This document shows positions 17,199-26,540 of a stretch of DNA of 33,774 nucleotides, piece by piece. The stretch's first letter is position 1. Every line of letters starts with the position of its first letter. The notes beneath the pieces were generated by a model. It saw nothing but the letters and a program-made list of their open reading frames with translations, did no database searches and had not been told where the DNA came from. Made by a program: the position numbers and the translations under genes. This DNA is from Luteimonas sp. (GTDB lineage: Bacteria; Pseudomonadota; Gammaproteobacteria; Xanthomonadales; Xanthomonadaceae): contig JACMKK010000078.1 in NCBI GenBank assembly GCA_014380115.1, positions 1 to 33,774 of the forward strand. The letters run 5' to 3'.

Positions 17199-20100
17199 AT
17201 GAAGCTTTCCGACCTGTCGATCAAGCGCCCGGTCCTGGCGGTGGTGATGAGCCTGCTGCTGATCGTGCTCGGCATCATGTCGTTCATGCGCCTGACGCTG
17301 CGCGAGTTGCCGGCCATCGATCCGCCGATCGTGTCGGTGTCCGTCGATTATGTCGGCGCCTCCGCGGCCGTGGTCGAAAGCCGCATCACGCAGGTGCTCG
17401 AGGACGCGTTGGCGGGTATCGAAGGCATCGAGACGATCGAGGCCAACAGCGTCAACGGCCGTTCCAACGTCAGCATCGAGTTCAAGGCGACGCGCGACAT
17501 CGAAGCGGCCGCCAACGACGTCCGCGATTCGGTGAGCCGGGTGGTCGATCGCCTGCCGGAGGAAGCGGAGGCGCCCGAGATCGCCAAGGTCGAGAGCGAC
17601 GCCGAGGTCATCATCTGGCTCAACATGTCGTCGACGACGATGGATACGCTGCAGCTCAGCGACTATGCCGAGCGCTACATCGTCGACCGCCTATCGACCA
17701 TCGACGGCGTCGCCCAGGTGCGGATCGGCGGCCAGCAGCGCTATGCGATGCGGATCTGGCTCGACGGCGACCAGCTCGCCGCGCGCGGCCTCGCGGTCAG
17801 CGACGTCGAGGACGCGCTCACGCGCGAAAACCTCGAAGTGCCGGCCGGCCGCATCGAATCGGCCGAGCGCGACTTCACGCTGCGTGTCACCCGCAATTAC
17901 CAGAAACCGGCGGATTTCGCCCAGATCCCGATCAGCAAGGGCGCCGACGGCTATGTGGTGCGGCTCGGCGACGTGGCGCGCGTCGAACTGGCCTCGGCCG
18001 AACGCCGCGCCTATTACCGCAGCAACGGCGAGCCCAACATCGGCCTCGGCATCATCAAGACCTCCACCGCGAACAGTCTCGACGTCGCGCTCGCCGCGCG
18101 CGAGGAAGCCGAGCGGATCGGCCAGACGTTGCCGGCAGGCACGCACATCTTCGTTGCGTTCGATACCACGACGTTCATCGATGCCGCGGTGACGCGCGTC
18201 TACGAGACCCTGATCGAGGCCGTCGTGCTGGTATTGATCGTGATCTGGCTGTTCCTCGGCAGCGTGCGCGCGTCGTTGATTCCGGCGGTCACCGTGCCGG
18301 TGTGCCTGATCGCCTCGTTCATCGCGCTGTATGCGTTTGGTTTCTCGATCAACCTGCTGACGCTGCTCGCGCTGGTGCTGTGCATCGGACTGGTGGTGGA
18401 TGACGCCATCGTCGTCGTCGAGAACATCCAACGGCGCGTGGATCTGGGCGAACCGGCGCTGGTCGCGGCCAAGCGCGGCACGGCGCAGGTGGCGTTCGCG
18501 GTGATCGCGACCACGGCCGTGCTGATCTCGGTGTTCCTGCCGGTAGGGTTCCTCGAAGGCAATACCGGCCGCCTGTTCCGCGAGTTGTCGGTGGCGATGG
18601 CCGGAGCGGTCGCGATCTCGGCCTTCGTCGCGTTGACGCTGACGCCGATGATGTCGTCGAAGCTGCTCAAGGCACACGCGAAGGAAAAGCCAAACCGCGT
18701 CAATACTTGGCTCAACGCGAGTTTCGAACGCATGGCGCGGCGCTACCGCGACCTGCTCGAGCGCAGCGTGCATCGCGCCTGGCTGTTCGGCGCAGTGATG
18801 CTGGTAGCCGTCGCCGCGACGGTGCTGATGTTCCGTGTGTTGCCGTCGGAGCTTGCGCCGGCCGAGGATCGTGGCTTCTTCCAGATCATGATGGAAGGCC
18901 CCGAAGGCGCCGGTTACGACTACACGGTCGCGCAGATGCAACAGGTCGAGAAGATCGTCGCGCAGGAAACCGGGCCCGACAAACCGATCGTGCGCGCCAA
19001 CCCCCGCGTGCCAGGCAGCTTCGGCGCCAGCGAGGAAATGCATACCGGTCGCGTCAGCGTGTTCCTGCAGGACTGGGACAAGCGCGATGTCGCCACCACC
19101 GATGTCGCGGCCGACCTGCAGGCCAAGCTGTCGCAGCTGCCGGGCGTGCGCATGCGCACGCAGGTCAGCGGCGGCCTGGTGCGCACGCGCGGGCAACCGT
19201 TCCAGATCGTGCTCGGCGGCCCGGAATACGCAGAGATCGCGCAGTGGCGCGACCGTTTGCTCGCGCGCATGCAGGAAAATCCCGGCTTGGTCGCACCCGA
19301 TTCCGACTACAAGGAAACCCGGCCGCAGATGCGCGTGGACATCAACCGCGCGCGCGCCTCGGACCTCGGCGTCTCGGTGACCGATATCGGTCGCGCGTTG
19401 GAAACGATGATGGGTTCGCGACAGGTGACGACTTTCGTCGACAACGGCGAGGAATACGATGTCGTCGTCCAGGCCGGGCGCGAAGGCCGCAAGACGCCGG
19501 CCAACCTCGCCGCGATCCAGGTGCGTTCGGCCAACGGCGACCTCGTCCCGCTGTCGAACCTGGTCACACTGAGCGAGATCGCCGAGCCCGGCACGCTCAA
19601 TCGCTTCAACCGGCTGCGTTCGATCACGATCGCCGCGGGTCTCGCGCCGGGCTATCCCCTCGGCGAAGCGGTGACGTGGGCGCAGCAGGTCGCCCGCGAG
19701 GAACTGCCCGAATACGCGCAGATTGACTGGAAAGGTGAATCGCGCGAGTTCCAGAAGGCCGGCGGCGCAGTCCTGCTGACCTTCACGCTGGCGCTGCTGA
19801 TCGTCTACCTGGTGCTGGCGGGACAGTTCGAAAGTTTCATCCATCCGCTCGTGATCATGCTCACCGTTCCGCTCGGCGTGCTCGGCGCCATGCTCGGCTT
19901 GTGGATCACCGGCGGCACGATGAACCTCTTCAGCCAGATCGGCATCGTCATGCTGGTGGGACTGGCCGCCAAGAACGGCATCCTGATCGTCGAATTCGCG
20001 AACCAGCTGCGCGACGACGGCCGCTCGGTCCACGAGGCGATCATCGAATCCTGCGCCGTGCGCCTGCGCCCGATCCTGATGACCTCGATCGCCACGATCA

Positions 20101-20324
20101 TGGGTTCGGTGCCGCTGGTGCTGGCCGGCGGGCCCGGTTCGGCCAGCCGCGCGACGATCGGCATCGTGGTCATCTCCGGTGTCGCGTTCTCGACCCTGTT
20201 GTCGCTGTTCGTGGTCCCGGCATTCTATGCATTGCTGGCGCCGTACACGCACTCGCCCGAGGCGCTCGCGCACAAGCTCGACAAGCTCGAGGACGAAACG
20301 CCGGTGGTGCAGAGCCATGCCTGA
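17199..20324 (+). CDS. RND multidrug efflux permease
   Basis: 1041 aa; LSIKRPVLAVVMSLLL, GLVVDDAIVVVENIQRR, MLVGLAAKNGILIVEFANQLRD. Confidence 0.96.
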   Translation: MKLSDLSIKRPVLAVVMSLLLIVLGIMSFMRLTLRELPAIDPPIVSVSVDYVGASAAVVESRITQVLEDALAGIEGIETIEANSVNGRSNVSIEFKATRDIEAAANDVRDSVSRVVDRLPEEAEAPEIAKVESDAEVIIWLNMSSTTMDTLQLSDYAERYIVDRLSTIDGVAQVRIGGQQRYAMRIWLDGDQLAARGLAVSDVEDALTRENLEVPAGRIESAERDFTLRVTRNYQKPADFAQIPISKGADGYVVRLGDVARVELASAERRAYYRSNGEPNIGLGIIKTSTANSLDVALAAREEAERIGQTLPAGTHIFVAFDTTTFIDAAVTRVYETLIEAVVLVLIVIWLFLGSVRASLIPAVTVPVCLIASFIALYAFGFSINLLTLLALVLCIGLVVDDAIVVVENIQRRVDLGEPALVAAKRGTAQVAFAVIATTAVLISVFLPVGFLEGNTGRLFRELSVAMAGAVAISAFVALTLTPMMSSKLLKAHAKEKPNRVNTWLNASFERMARRYRDLLERSVHRAWLFGAVMLVAVAATVLMFRVLPSELAPAEDRGFFQIMMEGPEGAGYDYTVAQMQQVEKIVAQETGPDKPIVRANPRVPGSFGASEEMHTGRVSVFLQDWDKRDVATTDVAADLQAKLSQLPGVRMRTQVSGGLVRTRGQPFQIVLGGPEYAEIAQWRDRLLARMQENPGLVAPDSDYKETRPQMRVDINRARASDLGVSVTDIGRALETMMGSRQVTTFVDNGEEYDVVVQAGREGRKTPANLAAIQVRSANGDLVPLSNLVTLSEIAEPGTLNRFNRLRSITIAAGLAPGYPLGEAVTWAQQVAREELPEYAQIDWKGESREFQKAGGAVLLTFTLALLIVYLVLAGQFESFIHPLVIMLTVPLGVLGAMLGLWITGGTMNLFSQIGIVMLVGLAAKNGILIVEFANQLRDDGRSVHEAIIESCAVRLRPILMTSIATIMGSVPLVLAGGPGSASRATIGIVVISGVAFSTLLSLFVVPAFYALLAPYTHSPEALAHKLDKLEDETPVVQSHA

Positions 20325-21138
20325 GCGACCGCCATCGCCATGGAAATCCAGGCCGGCGCGCAATCTGCATGACGAGCCGGAGGCCAACGCCGAGGCATCG
20401 CCTTCGCGGCGCGACGTGGAACTGCGCATCTACGGTGTGAACGCCGTGCGCGCGCTGTTCGCGCGGCGCCCGCAGGCAATCCGCAAGCTCTACCTCGCGC
20501 AAGCGCGCATCCCGCAGTTGCAGCCGCTGCTGCGGTGGTGCGTCGCGAACCGCATCGGCTACCGCGTGGTCGCCGATGAAGACCTGCAGAAGCTCGCGGC
20601 CAGCTCGCACCACGAGGGCGTCGTCGCCGACGTGCTGCGCGAGGAGGCGCTGGCGTTGACCACGTGGTTGCGCGACCTGCCGCCGGGGCCGCAACTCGCG
20701 CTGTGGCTGGACGGCGTCGGCAATCCGCACAATCTCGGCGCCATCTTGCGCAGCGCCGCGCATTTCGGGGTCGCCGCGATCCTGCTGCCGAAGCATTCGC
20801 CGCTGGCGCTGTCAGGCGCCGCCGCACGTGTCGCCGAAGGCGGTGCCGAGGCGGTACCGTTCGTGCGCCTGGGGCGCGAGGACAATGCCATCGCACAACT
20901 GCGCGGTGCGGGTTTCGCGCTCGCCGCGACGCTGGTGCGAGGCGGTGCGGACCTGTTCGCGGCGGCATTGCCGGCGCGCCTGGTCTATGTCCTGGGCGCG
21001 GAGGCCGAAGGGATGGATGCCGACCTCGCCCGGACCTGCGATTTGCGTCTGTCCATCCCCGGCAGCGGCGCGGTGGAAAGCCTCAACGTCGCCGCCGCGA
21101 CGGCGGTGCTGCTGGCGACATGGCGCAACCGCCGGTGA
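20317..21138 (+). CDS. TrmH/SpoU-family RNA methyltransferase
   Basis: YGVNAVRALFARRPQAIRKLYL, LDGVGNPHNLGAILRSAAHFG, VLGAEAEGMDADLARTCDLRLSIPGSGAVESLNVAAATAVLL (SPOUT motifs). Confidence 0.93.
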   Translation: MPERPPSPWKSRPARNLHDEPEANAEASPSRRDVELRIYGVNAVRALFARRPQAIRKLYLAQARIPQLQPLLRWCVANRIGYRVVADEDLQKLAASSHHEGVVADVLREEALALTTWLRDLPPGPQLALWLDGVGNPHNLGAILRSAAHFGVAAILLPKHSPLALSGAAARVAEGGAEAVPFVRLGREDNAIAQLRGAGFALAATLVRGGADLFAAALPARLVYVLGAEAEGMDADLARTCDLRLSIPGSGAVESLNVAAATAVLLATWRNRR

Positions 21139-21989
21139 CGGCTGATATCCAGTCCTTCCAGGCACACTCGGCCTGGCTGAATGCGTGCGAAAACGATGCC
21201 GCCCGTTACGCCGGTCAGGACCACGAGACTGCCGTGCTGCATCGCGATCTCACCGCGGTGGGCATGCGCGGGTTCTGCGTCATCTGCGATGCGGATCGTT
21301 GGTTCAGGTGTCCCGAACTGGAACGCGGCCAAGCCGTCTCGCTTCGGGAATCGTTGTGTTGCGAGCGCTGCGGCGGCAACGCGCGGCAACGTGCTGCAGC
21401 GAGGATCCTGATCGACAGCGTATCGCTAGCGCAAAGCAGGGTGTATCTGACCGAGCAGGCGAGTCGTTTCTATCTCCGCCTCGGCGACCGCGCCCGACAG
21501 TTGCTGGGTAGCGAGTTCATAGACTCGTGGCCGCAACGCCTGCGTCTGTCGCTCTGGTTGCTCAGGCAGGGTCGCCCGCAATGGCTGCGTCGCGAGGACG
21601 TGACCCGGCTGTCGTTCCGCGACCGGTCGTTCGATGCGGTGGTCAGCCTCGATGTGCTGGAACACGTCCCCGATTACCGACGCGCGCTTGCCGAGTTCGC
21701 GCGCGTACTGAGGCCGGAGGGCGTGCTTGTGTTGTCGGTACCCTTCTACGCCGCGGCGGGGCAGAGCCGCGAGCTGGCGAAGATCGTCGATGGTGTCGTC
21801 GAGCACCTGCAGCCGCCGGAATTCCACGGCGATCCCTTGAGCGGCGGCGTGCTGTGTTTCCATCATTTCGGATGGAACCTGCTGGACGCGGTGCGCGCAG
21901 CGGGCTTCGCGGACGCCGAAGCCGTGCGCGTGCGCGATCCGGGGCAGGGCTTGCTGGCGCCGCAATGGATCATCCGCGCGCGGCGATAG
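21120..21989 (+). CDS. Class I SAM-dependent methyltransferase with N-terminal Cys cluster
   Basis: ATG 21120 overlaps previous stop; FCVICDADRWFRC...LCCERCGGNARQR; LSFRDRSFDAVVSLDVLEHVPDYRRALAEFARVLRPEGVLVLSVPF. Confidence 0.85.
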   Translation: MAQPPVTADIQSFQAHSAWLNACENDAARYAGQDHETAVLHRDLTAVGMRGFCVICDADRWFRCPELERGQAVSLRESLCCERCGGNARQRAAARILIDSVSLAQSRVYLTEQASRFYLRLGDRARQLLGSEFIDSWPQRLRLSLWLLRQGRPQWLRREDVTRLSFRDRSFDAVVSLDVLEHVPDYRRALAEFARVLRPEGVLVLSVPFYAAAGQSRELAKIVDGVVEHLQPPEFHGDPLSGGVLCFHHFGWNLLDAVRAAGFADAEAVRVRDPGQGLLAPQWIIRARR

Positions 21990-22006
21990 TCCGCGGGTGA
22001 CGGAAG

Positions 22007-23413
22007 CTACTGCGCCGCTGGCGCGAGCGCCTTCGTCGCGCTGCCGAAATCGCCTTCCGCGGCGGCGGCGAGATACGCGAACACCGCGTAAGCGGCGACA
22101 TTCTGCGCCAACGCCTTTGGGTCGATCTTGTCGAGCGTGTCGTCCGGCGTGTGGTGCAGGTCGAAGTAATCGGTACCGTCCTGCGCGAGCGACCCCCAGG
22201 CCACGCCGCGTTCGGCGCTGGGCCCCGCGTCGGAACCGGGTCCGCCTTGGCCGGGCGTGTATTCGATGCCGAGCGGCGCCAGCGCATCGGCGATCTGCTT
22301 CGCCGCCGCCTTGGCGTGGTCGGGTGCGCTGGTGTCGAACGCATAGATGCGGCCGGCACCGAAGTCGCTTTCGGCGATAATCTGGTGCTTGGTGATGCGT
22401 TGCGCCTGCGATGCGGCGTAGACCTTGCCGCCGTACAGGCCCTGTTCCTCGTTGGCGTACGCGATCACGCGGATCGTGCGCGGCGGACGCCGCTCCAGCT
22501 TGCCGATCAGGTGTCCGGCCGCCATGGTGATGGCGACGCCGGAAGCATCGTCGACCGCGCCGGTGCCGAGATCCCAGGAATCCAGGTGTCCGCCGATCAC
22601 GACAACCTCATCGGCCTTGCCGCGACCGGTAATTTCGCCGACGACGTTGTGCGACACAGCCTCGCCGTTCACGCCGCAATCGAGCGCGATGCGCACGCGC
22701 GTGGACGCGAGGGCGACCAGCCGCGCGAGCTGGTCGGCATCGGGGATCGCGAGCGCGGCGGATGGAATCGGCGTCAGGCCGGCGTCGTAGCCCGTGTTGC
22801 CGGTGTGCGGATTGCGGTGCGAGTCGGTACCGGCGGATCGCATCACATAGGCGACGGCCCCGGCGCGGATCGCTGCGGACGGACCGCGGCTGCGCACGCG
22901 GCTACCGGAACCGTAGCCACTGCCGTCGCGTGCACGTTCCATCCTGGAATCGACGAAGGCGATCTTGCCGGTCAGCGTCCCGGGCGCTGCTTTCTCCAGC
23001 GCATCGAGCGTCGCGAAGCGCACGACCTCGCCTTCGACCGTACCGCCGGGACTGCCGCCGAGCGCGGTCAGCGCCAACGGTTGCGCGTGCGCGCCCAACA
23101 CCGCGCCGTGCTCGCTGCGCCGTTCCCATTTCGGAAACCGGACTTCCTGCGTCCACACCTTGTCGTAACCGAGCTGCTTGAACTTCGCTTTCGCCCATTC
23201 GACCGCGCGCGCGTCGGCTTCGCTGCCGGCCAGGCGCGGACCGACTTCGGTGGTCAGCGATTCGACCACCTTCCAGCCGGTGTCGTCGGCCAGTGCCTGT
23301 TCGCGCAGTTGCGTTGCCGTCGCCACGGCGGCTTCGGGAATCCGCGTCTCGCGCGGCGCGGCATGCAATGAAGTAGCGGCGAGGGCGAACAACAACACCG
23401 GCGCAAGACGCAT
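22007..23413 (-). CDS. M28 family zinc aminopeptidase, secreted
   Basis: Signal peptide MRLAPVLLFALAATSLHA; VVIGGHLDSWDLGTGAVDDASGVAITMAAGHLI; ANEEQGLYGGKVY. ORF extends to 23431. Confidence 0.92.
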   Translation of the reverse strand: MRLAPVLLFALAATSLHAAPRETRIPEAAVATATQLREQALADDTGWKVVESLTTEVGPRLAGSEADARAVEWAKAKFKQLGYDKVWTQEVRFPKWERRSEHGAVLGAHAQPLALTALGGSPGGTVEGEVVRFATLDALEKAAPGTLTGKIAFVDSRMERARDGSGYGSGSRVRSRGPSAAIRAGAVAYVMRSAGTDSHRNPHTGNTGYDAGLTPIPSAALAIPDADQLARLVALASTRVRIALDCGVNGEAVSHNVVGEITGRGKADEVVVIGGHLDSWDLGTGAVDDASGVAITMAAGHLIGKLERRPPRTIRVIAYANEEQGLYGGKVYAASQAQRITKHQIIAESDFGAGRIYAFDTSAPDHAKAAAKQIADALAPLGIEYTPGQGGPGSDAGPSAERGVAWGSLAQDGTDYFDLHHTPDDTLDKIDPKALAQNVAAYAVFAYLAAAAEGDFGSATKALAPAAQ

Positions 23414-23522
23414 CGTGCACTCCACGGTCACAACACTCCACGGTCAGAAGCAGGGAAGCCGCGAGCTTATCAGCCTGCCGCTCCGAGGCACCGTGCTTCA
23501 GGTCATGCCGCGCGGGGCGCGA

Positions 23523-23927
23523 CTATTTCCGCAACGAGTCGCGGATCTCGCGCAGCAACAGCACCTCTTCTGCCGTTGCAGCCGGCTCCGGCGGCGCCTT
23601 GCGGCTCATGCGGTTGATCGCCTTGACCACCAGAAAGATCGCGAACGCGATGATCACGAACTGCACCAGCGTGTTGAAGAACTCGCCGATGCCGATGACC
23701 ACGGCGGGAATTTCCTTGCCGGCGGCGTCGATACCGGCGTCCTTGAGCGTCACGGCCCATTTCGAGAAGTCGACGCCGCCGATCGCCAGTCCGATCGGCG
23801 GCATGATCACCTTGTCGACCAGCGTGGTCACGATCTTGCCGAATGCGGCGCCGATGACGACGCCGACCGCGAGGTCGATGACGTTGCCGCGCATCGCGAA
23901 TTCCCTGAACTCACTGATCATGCCCAT
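23523..23927 (-). CDS. mscL: Large-conductance mechanosensitive channel
   Basis: [46 protein letters not shown]; 134 aa. Confidence 0.97.
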   Translation of the reverse strand: MGMISEFREFAMRGNVIDLAVGVVIGAAFGKIVTTLVDKVIMPPIGLAIGGVDFSKWAVTLKDAGIDAAGKEIPAVVIGIGEFFNTLVQFVIIAFAIFLVVKAINRMSRKAPPEPAATAEEVLLLREIRDSLRK

Positions 23928-23965
23928 CGTCGTGTTCCTCTTGCGGAGAAGGGAGAGGGCTCAGC

Positions 23966-24691
23966 CTACGCGCGCGGTGGGGCGATGCGGCAACGCAGCT
24001 CGAGCACGTCGTCGAGCCGCGCGACACAGGTGTCTCCGGGCTGCAGCGCGGCTACGCCGGCGGGGGTGCCCATGAAGACCAGGTCACCGGCCCGCAGTGC
24101 ATAAAGCTTCGACAGCTCGTGCAGGATGTCGGGAACGTCCCAGATCAGCTGGTCGAGTCGCGACTGCTGGCGCAGCGCGTCGTTGACCGTCAACGACAGC
24201 GTGCGCGGTGCGAGCTCGCCGATGTCGTCGGCGCGGCGCAGTTCGCCGATCGGTGCGGAATCATCGAAGGCCTTGCCGATATCCCAGGGCAGGCCCTTGG
24301 CCTTCGCCGCGGCCTGCAGATCGCGGCGGGTCAGGTCCAGACCGACGCCATAGCCGAACACCAGCGACTGCGCCGCCGCCGGATCGAGCACGCCGTCGGG
24401 CGCGTCGCGACCGAGCGCGACCACCAGTTCCACTTCGTGGTGCAGGTCCTGCGTGCCGGGCGGATAGGTGACGGTGCCATCGGTGACGATCGCATTGGCC
24501 GGCTTCAGGAAGAACACCGGCTGGCCGCGATCGGCCTTCGATGCCGGCGCGACCGCACCCATTTCACGCGCATGGTCTGCGAAATTGCGGCCGACGCAGT
24601 AGATGCGGCGCACAGGGAAGGTGCCGCCGCCGCGCACTGGCACGCGTGGTTGCGGTGGCGAGGGGATGACGTCGTGGTCGATGCCGTCCAT
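23966..24691 (-). CDS. Fumarylacetoacetate hydrolase family protein
   Basis: YCVGRNFADHAREMG, LHHEVELVVALG, GLDLTRRDLQAAAKAKGLPWDIGKAFD, DLVFMGTPAGVAALQPGD. Confidence 0.92.
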   Translation of the reverse strand: MDGIDHDVIPSPPQPRVPVRGGGTFPVRRIYCVGRNFADHAREMGAVAPASKADRGQPVFFLKPANAIVTDGTVTYPPGTQDLHHEVELVVALGRDAPDGVLDPAAAQSLVFGYGVGLDLTRRDLQAAAKAKGLPWDIGKAFDDSAPIGELRRADDIGELAPRTLSLTVNDALRQQSRLDQLIWDVPDILHELSKLYALRAGDLVFMGTPAGVAALQPGDTCVARLDDVLELRCRIAPPRA

Positions 24692-24714
24692 GCGACCCCG
24701 CTGCGAAGCCGTGG

Positions 24715-25008
24715 TCAGCGGGGGAGCGGCAGGACGGGTTTGCGGACGACGCGGTACTCGGCGTCGACCACGCGTGGATCGGACGCGATGGGTTGGTTGC
24801 GTTGGCGCCACAGACGCAGCAACAGGCCCGCGCCCAGCATCGCCGCACCGACGAACAGGCCGAACACCAGCAACACCGCCAGCAAGCCCAGGCCGAGCAG
24901 GCCGAAGACGATGCGCAGTAGCGCGTTGCGCGGCTTGCGTGGCGCGAAAGCCGAACGCAGGCGGCTGGAGTCGAACGTCGGGCGGAAGCGGAACAGGCGT
25001 ACGGACAT
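24715..25008 (-). CDS. Small hypothetical membrane protein
   Basis: MSVRLFRFRPTFDSSRLRSAF...LLRIVFGLLGLGLLAVLLVFGLFVGAAMLGAGLLLRLW; 97 aa with hydrophobic segment(s). Confidence 0.6.
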   Translation of the reverse strand: MSVRLFRFRPTFDSSRLRSAFAPRKPRNALLRIVFGLLGLGLLAVLLVFGLFVGAAMLGAGLLLRLWRQRNQPIASDPRVVDAEYRVVRKPVLPLPR

Positions 25009-25067
25009 CGTCTGGGGGCGTGACACAATGCGGCAACAAGCCGGGAGCCGGAAGTATCGGGCGCAGC

Positions 25068-25442
25068 ATGGGCGAGGGTGTAAGAACTTCGTTAAACGAC
25101 GCCGTGGACGCCGTGCCCCTGATCGCGGTTTCGCGCATTGACGACGGCGGTTTCGCCGAGGTCGAGGCAACGCTCGACGGCGATGCCGAATCGCTGATCC
25201 TGCATCGCCAAGGCGATGTCGTGCGCGCCTGGCTCAATGTCTGTCCGCACACGGGCCGGCGCCTGGACTGGGCGCCGGGCAAGTTCCTGCTGTCGAAGGA
25301 AGGTTTGCTGGTATGCGCGGCGCATGGGGCGAGCTTCGAACTGGTCGGCGGCGAATGCGTGGCCGGACCCTGCCGCGGGCAGACGCTGCGCGCGGCACCG
25401 ATCGTGGTCCGTGATGGGCAGGTTGCGTTGGCGCGTGATTGA
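25068..25442 (+). CDS. Rieske [2Fe-2S] domain protein
   Basis: CPHTGRRLDWAPGKFLLSKEGLLVCAAHGASFELVGGECVAGPCRGQTL. Confidence 0.85.
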   Translation: MGEGVRTSLNDAVDAVPLIAVSRIDDGGFAEVEATLDGDAESLILHRQGDVVRAWLNVCPHTGRRLDWAPGKFLLSKEGLLVCAAHGASFELVGGECVAGPCRGQTLRAAPIVVRDGQVALARD

Positions 25443-25463
25443 GCCTGAGGCCGGAGCAGGCAC

Positions 25464-26393
25464 TTACAGCTTCAGCTCCCACGTCTCCGCCATCAGTCCG
25501 CGCTTGCCGAAATCGTCGTGTCGCGATTCCGATGTCTTGCGGAAACCGGCGGCCGCATACAGGTGGCGTGCGGCATCGAGTTCGCCCTGCGTCCACAGCG
25601 CGATCTTGCGATAGCCGGCCTGGCGCGCGAAGCGCACGCACTCGTCGACCAGGCGGCGGCCCAGGCCCAGGCCGCGTGCACCAGGCTCGACGAGCAGCAA
25701 CCGGAGTTTGGCGACGGTCTTGCTCTTGGCGACGAGAAAGATGCTGCCCAGGCGCTCGCCGTCGCGTTCGGCGATCCAGCAGCGTTCGCGCCGCGGATCG
25801 AGGTGCTGCACGAATCCGGCTGCGATTTCCGCGACCAGCGCCTCGAAGCGTTCGTCGTAGCCGTACTCGCGGAAATACAGCTCGCCATGGCGTTGCACGA
25901 CCCAGCCGATGTCGCCGGGACGATGCTGGCGCAGGATCACGGGCCCGGATTCGACAGCGCTGGCCGAGAGCGTGTGTTCTATCGCGTCCAGCGCCGACAG
26001 GAATCGTTCGCGGCCGCTGCGGTCCAGCGGGCCGAGCATCGCCTCGACCTGTTGCTGCGAGCGTTGCTCCAGCGGCGCGAACACGCGCCGTCCCTTCGCG
26101 GTCAGGCTCAGCCGCTGCCGTCGCGCATCGCCGGGCGTGGCCTTGCGCGACAGCAGTCCGCTGGTGGCGAAGCGCTTGAGGATGCGGCTGAGGTAGCCGC
26201 GGTCGAGATCCAGTGCGGCCGCCAGTTCGGCCGCACCGATGCCATCACGATGCGCGATCTCGTACATCACGCGCACTTCGGTCAGCGAGTAGGGGCTGTC
26301 GAGCAGGCCGGGGCGGAGCACGCCGATACGCCGCGTGTAATCGCGATTGAAGCGGCGGACGGCGTCGATTTCGGCTTGGCGGACTTCAGGCAT
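25464..26393 (-). CDS. MarR-type wHTH fused to GNAT acetyltransferase
   Basis: N-terminal YSLTEVRVMYEIAHRDGIGAAELAAALDLDRGYLSRILKRF; C-terminal LRLLLVEPGARGLGLGRRLVDECVRFARQAGYRKIALWT. SD gaggagg upstream of ATG 26393. Confidence 0.9.
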   Translation of the reverse strand: MPEVRQAEIDAVRRFNRDYTRRIGVLRPGLLDSPYSLTEVRVMYEIAHRDGIGAAELAAALDLDRGYLSRILKRFATSGLLSRKATPGDARRQRLSLTAKGRRVFAPLEQRSQQQVEAMLGPLDRSGRERFLSALDAIEHTLSASAVESGPVILRQHRPGDIGWVVQRHGELYFREYGYDERFEALVAEIAAGFVQHLDPRRERCWIAERDGERLGSIFLVAKSKTVAKLRLLLVEPGARGLGLGRRLVDECVRFARQAGYRKIALWTQGELDAARHLYAAAGFRKTSESRHDDFGKRGLMAETWELKL

Positions 26394-26433
26394 GGCAGGC
26401 CTCCTCTGCGTCGGCCTGGACATGGTCGATCCA

Positions 26434-26458
26434 TATGGTTGACTTAGTCAACTATATG
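26434..26458. promoter_or_regulatory. Palindromic operator candidate for the MarR-GNAT gene
   Basis: atatg-GTTGAC-tta-GTCAAC-tatat, about 41 bp upstream of the start codon. Confidence 0.6.
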
Positions 26459-26540
26459 GCGGAATCGGATGTTTTTGGGCCGGTGCGCGGAGCGTTGGAT
26501 GCCCGGCCTGCACCGGGACGACGTCACTCGGGTCACGCGC

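Noticed and set aside
17691-20429. 912-aa minus-strand ORF opposite the RND permease
   Set aside because: Arg/His/Asp-rich low-complexity translation antisense to a clear RND permease; typical spurious frame in high-GC DNA.
22151-23371. 406-aa plus-strand ORF opposite the M28 peptidase
   Set aside because: Antisense shadow frame with no domain signature.
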